In this document: positions 35,379 to 47,570 of the stretch, one piece after another
Layout: each line of letters begins with the position of its first letter
Position numbering within the stretch: the first letter of the stretch is position 1
Origin: Phoronis australis
Taxonomy: Eukaryota > Phoronida > Phoronidae
Assembly (NCBI GenBank): GCA_002633005.1
Contig: NMRA01000315.1
Location: 34,855-98,854, forward strand
Direction of reading: 5' to 3'
Length of the DNA: 64,000 nucleotides
The notes under the pieces: model-generated
Database searches by the model: none
The model's input: only the letters and a program-made list of their open reading frames with translations
Told to the model about the DNA's origin: nothing
Position numbers and translations under genes: made by a program

Positions 35379-35530
35379 ATACATACATACATACATACAT
35401 ACATACATACATAAATACATACATACATACATACGCACATACATATATACATACACGCAGACAAACATACATATATACATACATACATACGTACAGACAT
35501 AAACACACATACACATACATGTATGTGTAG
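35379..35530. repeat. (CATA)n tetranucleotide microsatellite
   Basis: About 150 bp of CATA units with scattered substitutions. Reading frames on both strands here (Tyr/Ile/His-rich or Cys/Met/Tyr-rich) are products of the repeat. Confidence 0.97.
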
Positions 35531-36902
35531 ATATAGATTTAGATAAAGGTAGACAGACGGACAGTTAAAAAACTAATGGTGAAATTTAATTCCAAAGGGT
35601 TAGCAAGTAAAGACTGCTGATAAATGCCCAATGTTTCAAATTTTGCTTTCCTGTTATTAGCTCTGTTTACAGTGACAAATCTTGGATACCACAATTGGAC
35701 AACTGCAATTTTCAAAGTAAAAACGTCTACGTAAGCCCTAAAACGGCGTACTAACTACATGTTCTTGTTTTTGACGTCTTGGTCATGTCTGTAAGGGGAG
35801 AGCCCTCTGGGCCCTATCAATCTATATGTGATTTGACAGCATGTTTGTTAACATTGAAAGATTCAGGGCGAAGAATGGGCATAAATAACTATTCCGATGA
35901 TATGTAGCTATGTACAGTTTAATGAAAAACATCGGAAATATTGAAAACTTGATTTTCGATGGTTTTGAGAAGCCTCTCATCAGGAAAAATCGACCTGGCA
36001 ACTTTTACTTTCACAGCTTGTTATCTTTAATAGGTTCTTAATTAAAATAAGAAAGCGTGTTGTGATGACAAGTGTTATGGTTTGAAAAAGAAATAAAAAA
36101 ATTCTCACGTTACGCATCGCTATACGATTAGATAAAGACAACACTGGCAGCCGAACGTCGATTTCTGAACCTTTTTGAGAGCTTTAAATGCGGTGCTTTT
36201 CCTGTGATGTTGATACACGCTAATGAAAACGAGATGCATTGAACTAAATTAAGTCACACAAACTGAAACAACCTGAAATTTCGTTAAACATCTTCTTCAG
36301 TTCCCCTGGCCAGTCTCCGGCTCCCAGTGGCCATACGTTGACCAGTCCTTGACGCTGTCATGAAACGACGCAAGGATTGTGTCCGAGTTCAGTGCTGGTC
36401 ATAATTAACTTTTTAGACTTCAAGCGAGCAAGCTTGAATGTCTATCTCAATGTACACGAATACGTCGTTTTAATTGCGGTTTTTAACACTGGTCCCGGCG
36501 GATTAACCTTAATCAATCCGGTTAACGACCCGTGTTTACAATCAGTGAGCTTCGTACGTGCACTTTTTCGTCGAATTTGAGACGGTATACTGTGCTTGCA
36601 ATCACGTTACTTGATTAATTATTGGACACGTGAGGTTTGACGTGCAAGTATATATATATAATGATGTAGACTTCTCCGGGTAATAATAACTCTACCAACG
36701 ACGGATGACAACATGCGAGGTTAATTTTAGTTATATTTGTTAATCGTTCGAATGCACGTCAAATCATTTGATTGCAGCCGCGTTAAGTGTCAGTGAACTT
36801 TAACCTCTGACTAAAATGCTAATATTCGGATAGCTAACGAGTGGATATTGTTAAAAATTGGTAAGTATTAAAATTCTTTCCACTTCTGATATCTTAATAT
36901 AG

Positions 36903-37065
36903 GCGGATCCGGGAGTGGTGTCAAGGGGGTCCGGACCCCCTTTTTTTCTTTGACTTTTGTGATATCAAATCTAAAATTTTCAAATTGTTGTTTTGGACTC
37001 CGCTTTTGAAAAAACCTATATCCGACACCCCTTTTAAAAACCTTGGACCCGCTCCGGCTTAACAG
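36903..37065. mobile_element. Possible decayed MITE (GGCGGATCCGGG end)
   Basis: GGCGGATCCGGG near 36903 and CCCGCTCCGGC near 37049-37060 form imperfect inverted ends around GGGGGTCCGGACCCCC, a perfect internal palindrome. It resembles the CAGnGGCGGAT element at 21523 in its ends, but it is degraded. Confidence 0.4.
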
Positions 37066-38479
37066 TCTTCTTGGAGAACGTGCAAGGTGATATGTTACGG
37101 CCTAGCAATGAAGCATGTCATATCAAGAATTCACTTGGTAATTTCTGCGAAAGTAGTGACACAGTCATTTGAACAGAAACAACAAAGGCTGCCGGAGAGA
37201 TAAAAATAATGCTTACCAAGGACAGTTCAATAACTTTCGGAAACACGGTAGTTCAATATTGTAACAGTTACTGTTTTTACATTAGTGCATCATCAAGGCA
37301 CATTCCTACGTGCTCGGCGACGTACATAGGGTGTAATGAGAATTAGGACCTAAAAATATAAAAACCAGTTACTCATACTTAAATGCAGCTGTGCAAAATA
37401 ACCCATAGAAAATATTTCTGACACAAAAAACTATTATTTTATAATTTCGTAAATTTGATTTGAATTATGCCCATCATCTATGGTACTCATGACTATAGGA
37501 TCACGGAGGGATTACCAAGAAATGACTGGAAATCAAAATTTAAAAAACGCGTTTACTTGGTATATATCTGAAATTTCTGAATAGAAATAAAGGATTTGAA
37601 TATTGAAAATACGATGCTTGGAACAGTGAAGCTCGTTTAATGAACTATACCTGCATAACGTAGTTCTCAGCAGACCACGCGAGCCCCACCTGGTGTGAAC
37701 TGACGTGCACGACCAATACTTCGGAAACGGAAAAGTTGAGTAACATTTCAAGTTAGTAGGGTTGGACTTCAGGCAATTCATTCTTGTCCCAGAGGTAACG
37801 AGGAAAACAAAATAAAAGTCAGTGATACTTAGAGAAAGATGTAAAAGTTACATAAAGTTTGGAAACTTGAAAACGCCCTCTACTGGGCAGGTGGCCGTCA
37901 GAAACCCGAAGAATTAAATATTGGATGAATAGGGGACTTAGATTATGAAATTTTGCTAACGATTTTTGCATCGATAGACGGTGAGTTTGGGAATACAATG
38001 TAAGCACAAGACTTGGTCATGTGGTATGAATTCAAAAACAGGAAAATCGTTGAGGACCAGTGGCAAAAGTTTCATTCAGAAATTATGAAAATGTTCAGGT
38101 GGTATGATGTCATTTGCGTTGCATCAGACGTGCCCAGGCCTCACGGTTGGGCTAATTGCAAAAACCACTTAAGCTACATGTAAAACACGACAGCCCCATC
38201 ATGATTATCGATCAACAGGTTCGCCGTGTAGGAAGTTTTCAAGTCTGCCTGTCTCCTTTAAGAAAACGGGCAGATTTGTCCATTTGTTGCCATGTATTGA
38301 TGTTGTAGACAAGATTAAAGAAATTATGAAACCTTCATAAGTGTATTTGATAACGGCGCTCCGCTCGTGATCATCAAGCATGACATAGTTCTCACTCCAA
38401 AAACGCAAGTGAAGTTTACTTCTAGTTCACATATTCGAATAAAAGAGGAGGTCAATTATCAATTTTAGCATGTTCAACG

Positions 38480-39475
38480 TCCGCTTAAGGATATTTTCAT
38501 GACAAAAATTGTCCGTTTTTGCAACATTCTACATAATGAGCAAAATACCTTATCTTCAATCTCGGACAACTTTAAATATGAAATACATACAGGGCTGCCG
38601 CTCAAATCGAATCTACCGCAATGCATGTGCAGTTCCGTATGTAACCACAATTCACAGACATTCATATTCATTGAACCGCCATAATATTGAGTCGACTAGG
38701 TGTACATAGCATAGAAAGAAGCCATGGAAAAAGAAGACAAAACGTAGTCTTAATCCTGAGGGAACTGTGCGTCGGTGTACATACGACCGTTGATGACGTA
38801 TAAGGAATGCACCGAGTCTCTCACGGCGTCTGCAGTGCCACTTTTTGTTTACACGAACGCATCTGACTCGATTTCTATTCTTCATTTCTTAGTTGGTTTC
38901 TTGATTTTGTCTCCCGCTTGGTTTACATGCTGTACATGTGTATACCACAACCGACTCACGTTAACTCCTCCTCTGACCCGAGTTTGACTCACGGCTTTAA
39001 TAACCGACTTAAAAAATTACAATATTTTAATAGTGATAATTGAGTTAATTACCCACTTGCAAATTTTGGCGAAATTACGATCGAGTGTTGAAATACGGAA
39101 CAAGGCATGTAAAGGTTATATTGGCCACCGAATAATTAAGAGAAAAACCTTGAGATTTTGACGACTCGGGATATGTTTTCACCTATTTCTCGGCCTCGGC
39201 AAATCGACTTAACTTTAGGAACACAAGTTCTCGAAAACGACTGACTTGGTGGTTTCACAGAAACTTTCAATTTTAATCTTTATTCATCAATCTCGACGAA
39301 TACGACTGCTAATTTTTTACAAAAATACCTTACGTTTTGCAAGTAAATTTGGCAAACTTAATCGAGAAATCGAAAACTCCTTACAACGTTTATGAGGTAA
39401 ATTGTGACGTTTTCATTGAAACAGGTTTTCATTAAAATCGACCGAATATTTATTATGCTATGAATGTATCTTTCT
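38480..39475 (+). repeat. About 1 kb dispersed repeat R2, copy A
   Basis: It aligns in order with 56315-57535. Matching words include CTTAAGGATAT, CTTGAGATTTT(G/C)ACG, CGGCAAATCG and GTTCTCGAAAACG (39227 and 57209). Divergence is considerable and small insertions separate the copies. No long reading frame is shared, so it looks like an old non-coding duplicate or a mobile element of unknown class. Confidence 0.72.
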
Positions 39476-39508
39476 TAAAATTAAATTTTCAATTTAAATG
39501 TTGGTTGG

Positions 39509-39668
39509 TGACGTATAATAATGATGACGTATAGTAATGATGACGTATAATATTGATGACGTATAACATTGATGACGAATAATAAGGATGACGTATAATA
39601 ATGATGACGTATAATAATGTTGACGTATACTAATGATGGCGTATAGTAATGATGACGAATAATATCGA
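39509..39668. repeat. 16 bp tandem repeat carrying TGACGTAT, 10 copies
   Basis: The consensus is TGACGTATAATAATGA. Seven of ten units keep TGACGTAT; the others read TGACGAAT or TGGCGTAT. TGACGT is the half-site and core of CRE/ATF-type elements, so the array is a dense cluster of potential bZIP sites. It sits right at the end of repeat R2 copy A. Confidence 0.93.
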
Positions 39669-40299
39669 TAATAACACATAAACATAACACATATTTTGAT
39701 AACCCCTGATCTTTTCTTCTATCACAAAGTACACATTTCAACTAGGGAATATGAATGGGAATGGTGGTCACTAATTCAGGTTTGAGATAACCTAAATCAA
39801 ACATTTGTGTTTATTGTCACCGATTCGAAAAATGTACCATCTTTTGTCAATTAGTTTGGTGTGGTTAGTCCTGAAGACTGAGTCAAATCACACATTCGTA
39901 ATTGCAAATGTAGCGTAAAATATTCAACGTAGGCTGTGTACCTGGTTGTTATTTACTTGAATCAAAAACGTCAACTTTTATTGACCCACGGCAGGTGAGC
40001 ACGGATGTTGTGAATTGCCATTTCGGGTGAATACTTGTTACGCATCTTTCAAATTGTTTATACATGTAGTATTAGAGATTGACTAGCAGAGGTGAGCACT
40101 TGTTATTTCGCGATGCATGGCAATTAGATGTTTAATCAATCAAACTACCAGATGTACGGATGTTAAATAAAATATATCATGCGAATGGGGATGCTTGGGT
40201 ATTTTTTTGCCACTCAAGCTAGTGAAAAACCAACAAACCAGTGCTATGTTTCAAGGAAAGAAAGAATCAGCACAGGTAGTTAGTACTCAATGTTCATCG
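39669..40299. other. Non-genic spacer
   Basis: No recognisable gene or repeat. Confidence 0.4.
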
Positions 40300-41125
40300 A
40301 CTTTTACTGTACTGCCTACTGTTAACTGATCTAAAGCCCCACTCGCAAGCTTATTCGAAAACCATTTTTTACAAAGTATTTTGGGATGGGACCGTTTGTT
40401 TTATTTTTAATACGATAAGAAAGCGTTCCTAATCACTCATCATAAAACCGAGGACCAAATATTGATTCCTTTTATGGAAAAACTCACCTCGGCTAACGTA
40501 GATTTATTTCCGTTTACAATTTCTACTTGTTCAAAGTAGCGCTGCGACGCCACCGACCTTCCCCCTTACGTTGTCAACTTTCCCGGTCGCCACTAACTCT
40601 TGACCCGGTCACCAGCAACTCTGCCTCCCGTCGACACCACAGGAATCTCTCTAGTCCCGGATCGAACGCTATGACCAATTGTTTCCCTAGTCGTCACAAA
40701 TTTTTCTTCTGTGATCGCCCAAATCCAATTACGGCTGACCTTTAGGTTCTAAAGATTCAGAACAGGTCGTCAAAATACAATGTGGATCGATTTTTTCTGT
40801 TATGGCACTGCCCTTTGTCAATCTAATGTCTCACAAAGAGCGCTTTTGGTAAACCATTACTTTGGCTCATAGTTTGCGGTAGAACCCTTTGTTTTAGTTT
40901 TATTTAATATACGGTAACATGGCGTTACTAATTATACATCATTAAACCATTGGCCAAGCATTAATTCACCGCGGCTGACTGGATTTATATCAGTTTGACG
41001 TTTTCTGTTTCCACCACTCTCACCCAGGAAGTCACCAACTATCTTCCCAATGACACGCCACGAACTCTCCTCCTGTGGCCAATTCCAGTTTGAATTCACA
41101 TTTACGAATTTGGACTAACGTCACG
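40300..41125. repeat. Imperfect tandem duplication, unit about 490 bp
   Basis: Two diverged copies, about 40300-40750 and 40785-41125, share in order ACTGCC, AAACCATT, ACC(G/C)TTTGTTTTA, a CATCAT(A/T)AAACC stretch, CACC(T/G)CGGCT and a Pro/Thr-codon-like CCACCAC tract. Part of the unit also occurs at 7985-8115. No gene is apparent. Confidence 0.6.
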
Positions 41126-44100
41126 GTTCACTACGCTCTAAAAATGCAGGATACGAAATCACGAACAAGGCCACCTTTAAATCACGATCACGTACGTGTA
41201 CGACAAAAATGTTATTTCATAGGTCACGAAAAAAGCCTTCACTCTCGTATGGCTGAATATCGTTTAGTTTATTAAGCTAAATTATTGTGCCGTGAACTCT
41301 CATGGGAATTCCTAAAGTGGAGATAACAAAAATAGCGACTTATGTTGCTTTTCAGCATGTCAAGAGAAAAACGGAAAACTGCATGCGCGTGTGTCATTTT
41401 GCAATGAATTGCAGCGTCTGAGCGGAAATGCGCTTATATGCTCTTGCGCCAATATGCGAACTACTTGGGTGAGATTATTATTTGGATAAAAGACCTTTGG
41501 CATCCATACGCTAAACTGCTGTTTGCGAAAAGCGAGTAGATTTTTAATCAGGTGCGCCTACAATATGCGAATTAATGAATGGGCAATTGCAGAGGACATT
41601 ACCTAATCTTATATGCGAAGCTGAGGCGCATGCGCCAATATGCAAAACACTTTGAGAAAACAGAGGCAGCGAAGGAAATGATCATCTGGGATATCAAGGT
41701 CCAGGGGCCTAAAGGTGCGATAATACAGTAACTCGATAATCTAAAAGTTAATAAATAGAGACTCCTCTTGTTGACGTATGAACAGTTTGAGAGTACAAAC
41801 AAGTTCATCAGCATGGCGTTCGTCATTTGCTTGAATGCAGAAGTTTCTACAAGAAGGTCCCTCGCTTCATTCATGCTTAGTGAATCTCGAGTTCTCCATC
41901 TACCTTTGGTGTTGGAAATGATAGCAAACTGTGGTGAAATTGAGGTGCACCAGAGTGTATCCACAAAAACGCACTGGTGTCAATGAGTGAGTCTCAAAAC
42001 CATTTCCTGAAAGTTTACATTGATAAACATGTGGAAGAGCATGCTGCTTTTACCTTGACGTGATTGAATTTTTAGGTTTTAATTTTCGACCTGATCAGTC
42101 GATGTGTGAACTAGAAATAGGATATGTTTGCTATGTCGGCTAAATTAGACAGTGCCCGATATTAATTAGCTGTTTACTAAGTTCTTACTTCCATAGATCC
42201 TGTCGATGCATTTATTGCCGCAAATAAGAATGCGCAACGGAATGAATAGTATCCCGCTGTGAAACCTTTTCACGGAAGTGCGTGTTTCAAATGGTACAAA
42301 TTAGCAGACGTTCCTCCCAAAAATGTTCTTGTATGAGTTCACATGCCTTCCGATCTGCCTTCTGGTCGGACGATTAATCCGCCTTCTGAAAAAAAATCAC
42401 GCGTGAACGCACCAAAACCCAGACAGCCCAGTGTTCTTATTGCCAGACAAACCACATTCCAAAGATTTGATTTGTTTTAAGAATGGCAATTTGTAGTTGT
42501 AGTGTTAATGTTATTGTTAATACTCAAAAGACAGTAGGACGCCTTTTTGAACGGAACTTTTTCATGGTTGTGTCTTCTTTCAGTCTGTGGCCCCATCTGC
42601 GCTCTTTGCCGGAAAAACTCCATATCTAAACGCGGTATGATACAAGGATTAGATGTCATTTGATGCAGAATAGTTGTACGTCTGATTCATCGCTAGACAA
42701 AATCACACATTAAATCTCATAAGACGTCTAATCTTCATTCGCAACAATTGAGCCCAAAATGTTCGTTTTAAGGATCTCATCTGCCCTCTGGTAAGGTATG
42801 AAAATTCTCCATTTGAGCGCCGAATAAACTAAATAAAATGAAAAAAAAAACTATATTGAAAACAACGTCGCTGTGTTTCATCTTTTTCGATTTTACAATC
42901 AACGCATCACCTTTTCTCATATTAACGGTCATCTATTTACAACCCGGCCACCTGACGTGGTGGATACATGTATGGGACCTCAGTGCTGAAAAGGGTCATT
43001 TGAAATATATGTGGTTTGTAATTTTGTCCCATGGTTTGGTCTTTATGCTTGTATCTATTGCACAAGAACGAAGTATTGTGGCGGATGACTGAACTTACCT
43101 GGCTATAGTAAGACACGGTTGCAGTAAAACAGTCATTGCATACATGAGCTGCGAACTGACCCACTTGAAGGCCAATAAACTGAGCTCATAACTCATTGTT
43201 TGCCGCGGGCTTTAGAACAACGGCAACAATGTGCGAACGACTTATCGTCCTTGGTTCTAAGAGTCTCGAGCCAACAGCATTCGTGCTCGTGGCATGCCGA
43301 ACCACTCTAGAGACACCTGCAGCAAGAAATCTGAACTAACGCAACAAAGTAGTAAGTTTACGTACAATTTTCTCGCAGAATTCAAAATTACGGCGTTGCC
43401 GTCTAATTACCTTTAGCGGTGGCTATTTTGCTAATTTGGACCCACGCAGTAAAGTGCCATAATCAGAATAGCACGTCGGTTTAGCAAGCACTTGCACATG
43501 CGCTAGTCCAGGATAGACAACCATTGTAATAGTTGTTTACAAGGGTTTAGTTTTTCACGTTCTGTAATACGGATTGTCTTGATCAGGCCTATGTAACAGG
43601 AAGTCATTATCTGTTCACATATATACATTTATGCATTCAACGCAATTACCTGCAATGCTGGTAATGTATACATTAGCCGCGGCTTGACACGACAAACAGA
43701 TATCATAACAACCGGACAAAGAACGCATTTTTCAAAGTGGATGGCGTAAAGTGCCCTTAAAAAACATCATTGCCTTATGTCGAGCCACTGGCGAACTTGC
43801 AAGACTGGGAATTGACCTCGGGGGTCTTCGTTTTCATTTACATTTAATTGCCTGGCATCCTGATAGCAATGGGCACTGATGAGCTGCCCGCCATTGTTAC
43901 TGTGAGGTTTTCGGGCTGTCCTCATGCGCTTACATGTAGTTGTTCGCGAAGTGCCAGTATGCAAGAAGTTGCTCCCGGTCTGAGAACTGAAATTGCTTTA
44001 CATTACATCCTTTTTAAATTCCACTGTGCAAATTGTGTCTACGTAAAGCTGAGCTAAGACAGCCTACGCCTACAATTTTGTCCTGATCACAGTTTCGTAA

Positions 44101-47100
44101 AACAAATTAATTGAAATTACCTTGTTATTTCAATGTAGCATTTTTACACCAAACATAGTTTACATGTAATATATAGTCATGAAGTTAAAATTTTAAATTT
44201 CTCGTGTGCGCCAACAAAATGGCCGCCGAAGTTGAATGATACCAAACTTCACAATTTTACTTAGACAAATCGATAGACATGCAACTGACTAGCTACTGAA
44301 GACGGTTCTAATTTTAGTCATTGATAAACACATCCTGTGCCCTGACTAAACTGGTCAAAGGGAAAGGGTATTTAAAGGAAGTTTTATGTTACTTCGTTTG
44401 ATAACCTACCTGTCACATTTCATCATCACAACGCAGTATCGTAGTCAGAGGAAAGTAGGCGCCCCAAGCCCACCGCACCACCTTGAGCACTAAACGTAAC
44501 TTACGGTGCGTAGGCGCTACGTAAAAATGTCAAAAGGTGGTTGACTGCGCCTACATGCGCCTTCGCACCACTACAGCACCGATTGTAATATCTATGGGGT
44601 ACAGTATATGGACAAGTAAGAATATACAAACCAATTTAACCAATAATTGTGCTGTTTATTTAAATAGCTGAGAATGAAGTTTGAGCCGAAAACGAAAATT
44701 TACTATTGCGCCACTAGGCTCAGTACCAAAGAGGCACCTAAGTCACTGTATACGCACGCGAAGCGTAACCAAACTGAAAACACACCAAGATTGTTTCGTG
44801 ACATCAAACATGCAGAGCGTTTCGAAACCACGAGAGAACCCCCGGGTTACAGCCTCGGTTAGGTCTCACTCAGGCGAAGCATCGTCTTGCATTCCAAACG
44901 TCATTAAACTCAAACGTTTTTCCAATATCAAACTAGGTACATTAACTATGTGAGGCCAGAAGAAAGTTTATTTGTGTTTAACACGAGAAACCGTCATTCA
45001 GTTTGAATGTGAATGTAGTCGTGCGTACATGTAGGTTTATAACGCTGATCATCCCTGTCGGTCGAAAGACAGTTTCTGAGTGATGGATAGTGAACAACGA
45101 TGACATTGTCGGAAGCGTGAGTATTAGTCGCCACTATGTTTAATCGATTTCCTATGTTTTTTCTTTTAAAAAAACAAATTTAAATCATTAATTTCATCTT
45201 GAATTAAAGCATGCAATTGTTTGTCAATAATATATTTGCTTCATACGTTTATATGAACACGTGAACAGTTACATGCAAGCTGCTTGGAAATGTACCACGT
45301 ATACTTGCTATTTATTTCTTATTGAAATGAAAACTTGGTTCTGTTGGCTCTTTGATTGTGTGCAGATAAGTGCGCGTAGGACAAAGACACATGCCGTTTT
45401 GTAACTATCGTTGCACTGTGTATTGAAAAAGTAGACAATATTTTCCAACTTTCAGTGATATCTCAAATCTTTCTTCAGTGATGTCCAGTCACGATTCTAG
45501 GGACTTACATAATTGCGATTCAGAATGTGTATGCCATACTAAAAGAAGTATTTGTTTTATATTGGTAATGTCTTTGAATTTAACGTGGTAATGGGTCCTA
45601 AAATTGTGTTTAGTGACATAGGAATTCATGATGCCGAGGCCACAGCCGCGGTGCACATGTACTTGTATTATTATATTGACTTGCAAACGACAGGCACACT
45701 GCACAGCTCTTCCCTAGCCTTCAACAGCATGTCGCGTTGAACTCAAAACATTACAGTGAATGGGTACGTGAAAACCCTGTGCTAAGTTACAAGTTGACTA
45801 AATAGCCATTTTTTTCTTTAAAATGATGTGCATAAAAACTGCCACCGTCAGTTACAATGTGCAATCAAGTTTATGTTTTTCACAACGAAACAGGTCAAAG
45901 CCTAATTCGCATTAGAATCGTAGTGAGCGGCAACTGTTTTGGGGCATTGTAGTTAATGACTCAAGTTCTGAGCAGTAGAAAAAGTCGATAGGACGGCATG
46001 GAATGTTTTCAACAAATTAACACGATTCTTTAGGTCAGTCAAATAGAAACTCTGCTGATTGCATGAAAACTGAGTTACACGTGGATAGAATTAAGTCGTC
46101 AACATTTTGAAATACACAGCGTAATGTGATAAAGTTGAGTAGATTGGTGCCGTTGGCTATATTTTCCAATATGCATGGTATGACGCCTATGCTCAAGATT
46201 CCCTGCGGTGCTGTTTGCGCGAGAACTTTTTAATGATTCCGTTTAAAGTTGATACTGTGGTCAAAACATGTTCAATTGCAAATAGTCTAAGTCTTCGATA
46301 AAACAAGTTGTTAAACATTTGTGTGCATGTTTCAGAATTTTCGGAACCTAATTACCATTGGTTGTCTCGGTTGGGTCAGCACGTTTCAGATAACAAGTTG
46401 TCGTATTTTTAGAACGTTCGTTCTGTTCATTAAATTCATGGTTCTCGCAAGAATGACGTTTTATAAGCAGTGCCGATAGCAACTCCGACTGCGTTGCACT
46501 TGACCAATTAGGGTCATTAGTTGGTGCGAGTCGCTTTGTTGACTATTATTCCCAAAACGATATTGAACTCGCCCAACCGTCTCTATTATCACAAATTGGT
46601 TGTGTGTCATAGGTTTAATAGTTCACTAAACTTGTACAGCAAAAACGATTTCAACGGAAATCAATTCCCAATCGGAAGCTATCTGAAATAAAACGCAGTG
46701 AGCTTTTCCAGGATTTCTCAGCGACAGTTGTCAGATCACTAACCACGGGTTAAGTAACAGGCGGTGGAGTTTCCGATAGATAAATGCCGATCGAGACGTT
46801 AATAGCTAAGAGAGTAAGACAAGCGATGTGGATGGGGTTTTTGCTTATGTTCATAACTCTCTATGCTGATATTGTGTAAGCCAATATTTGTTTGCGTGAA
46901 CTGTACAGATTGTTTGTATAGGCGTATGCTTTAAATTTCAGTGCTGGTGTTCGTGTGTGCACTGACGTTGTTTCTCCTTGTTTGTTTTATATTTAAAAAC
47001 AGTAAATAAAGCATTGCCTTTTCGCATTGCCGTTTCCATGACGTCATTTCGACCCGCTGCTATTTCTCCGTGAAACACATATTTATTTCCTCGCAAAAAT

Positions 47101-47159
47101 GCAATTACGTTCACGGCACGCTTTCGCTGCTCAGTTGCAATTGCTATATTAAAGTCGGC
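41126..47159. other. Non-genic stretch
   Basis: No domain-bearing frame was found. The longest frames (41599-41964 minus, 42838-43092 plus, 44681-44953 plus) lack homology I recognise and lack clean splice context. CAAAATGGCCGCC near 44216 resembles a YY1 site. Confidence 0.4.
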
Positions 47160-47570
47160 AGATCCTGGAACTTGCACGGTAATTCCTTATATAGTGTTTG
47201 CTTAACCAAATTAGTTAGAAACAAAACACATGGCGGCGATGTGAATATGAAGTAGGTTGGAAATTGCCAAATGTTTTTAAGAACAAGTTTTGTGTCGAAA
47301 ATGATTCGCTGTAAATCACTGAACCGTGTCCAGTAAGTATCGTGACGTGGTGTTGGGGAATAAAAGTGCGTGATACGGGGTATGAGAGCCCAAAAGGTAC
47401 GTCATTAGTGCAAAGGTCACCTATTTCCAGAACTTTTTTGTTTTCACATTACAAGATGTCAGTGGATACAATCGCACTGTGTTTAGCACAGATGATGTTC
47501 AAATGACATTGTCGTTTAGTTCGTGCTATACATTAACATAGTTAGGAGCACACAGGTACATCTTTAAATA
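47160..47570 (+). repeat. Dispersed repeat family R1, copy B
   Basis: Same orientation as copy A at 27885. The word GCCAAATGTTTTTAAGAACA is identical (47266-47285). The copies differ by many substitutions and short indels, indicating an old insertion. Confidence 0.82.

Larger units (their letters stand above)
33306..38479. other. Non-genic stretch with microsatellite
   Basis: No conserved gene recognised. It contains the CATA microsatellite (35379-35530) and a decayed GC-ended element near 36903-37065. Frames are short and lack domains. Confidence 0.4.

Noticed and set aside
35293-35506. Tyr/Ile/His-rich and Cys/Met/Tyr-rich frames on both strands
   Set aside because: Products of the CATA microsatellite.
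41599-41964. 121-codon minus-strand frame
   Set aside because: No recognised similarity and its second half runs into AT-rich, repetitive sequence. Too weak to call a gene.
42838-43092. 84-codon frame with two hydrophobic stretches
   Set aside because: Starts in a poly(A)-like run, lacks a family match, and hydrophobic stretches are common by chance in AT-rich DNA.
44681-44953. 90-codon basic frame
   Set aside because: Looked coding at first, but the in-frame start is TTG, there is no match, and no splice sites support it.
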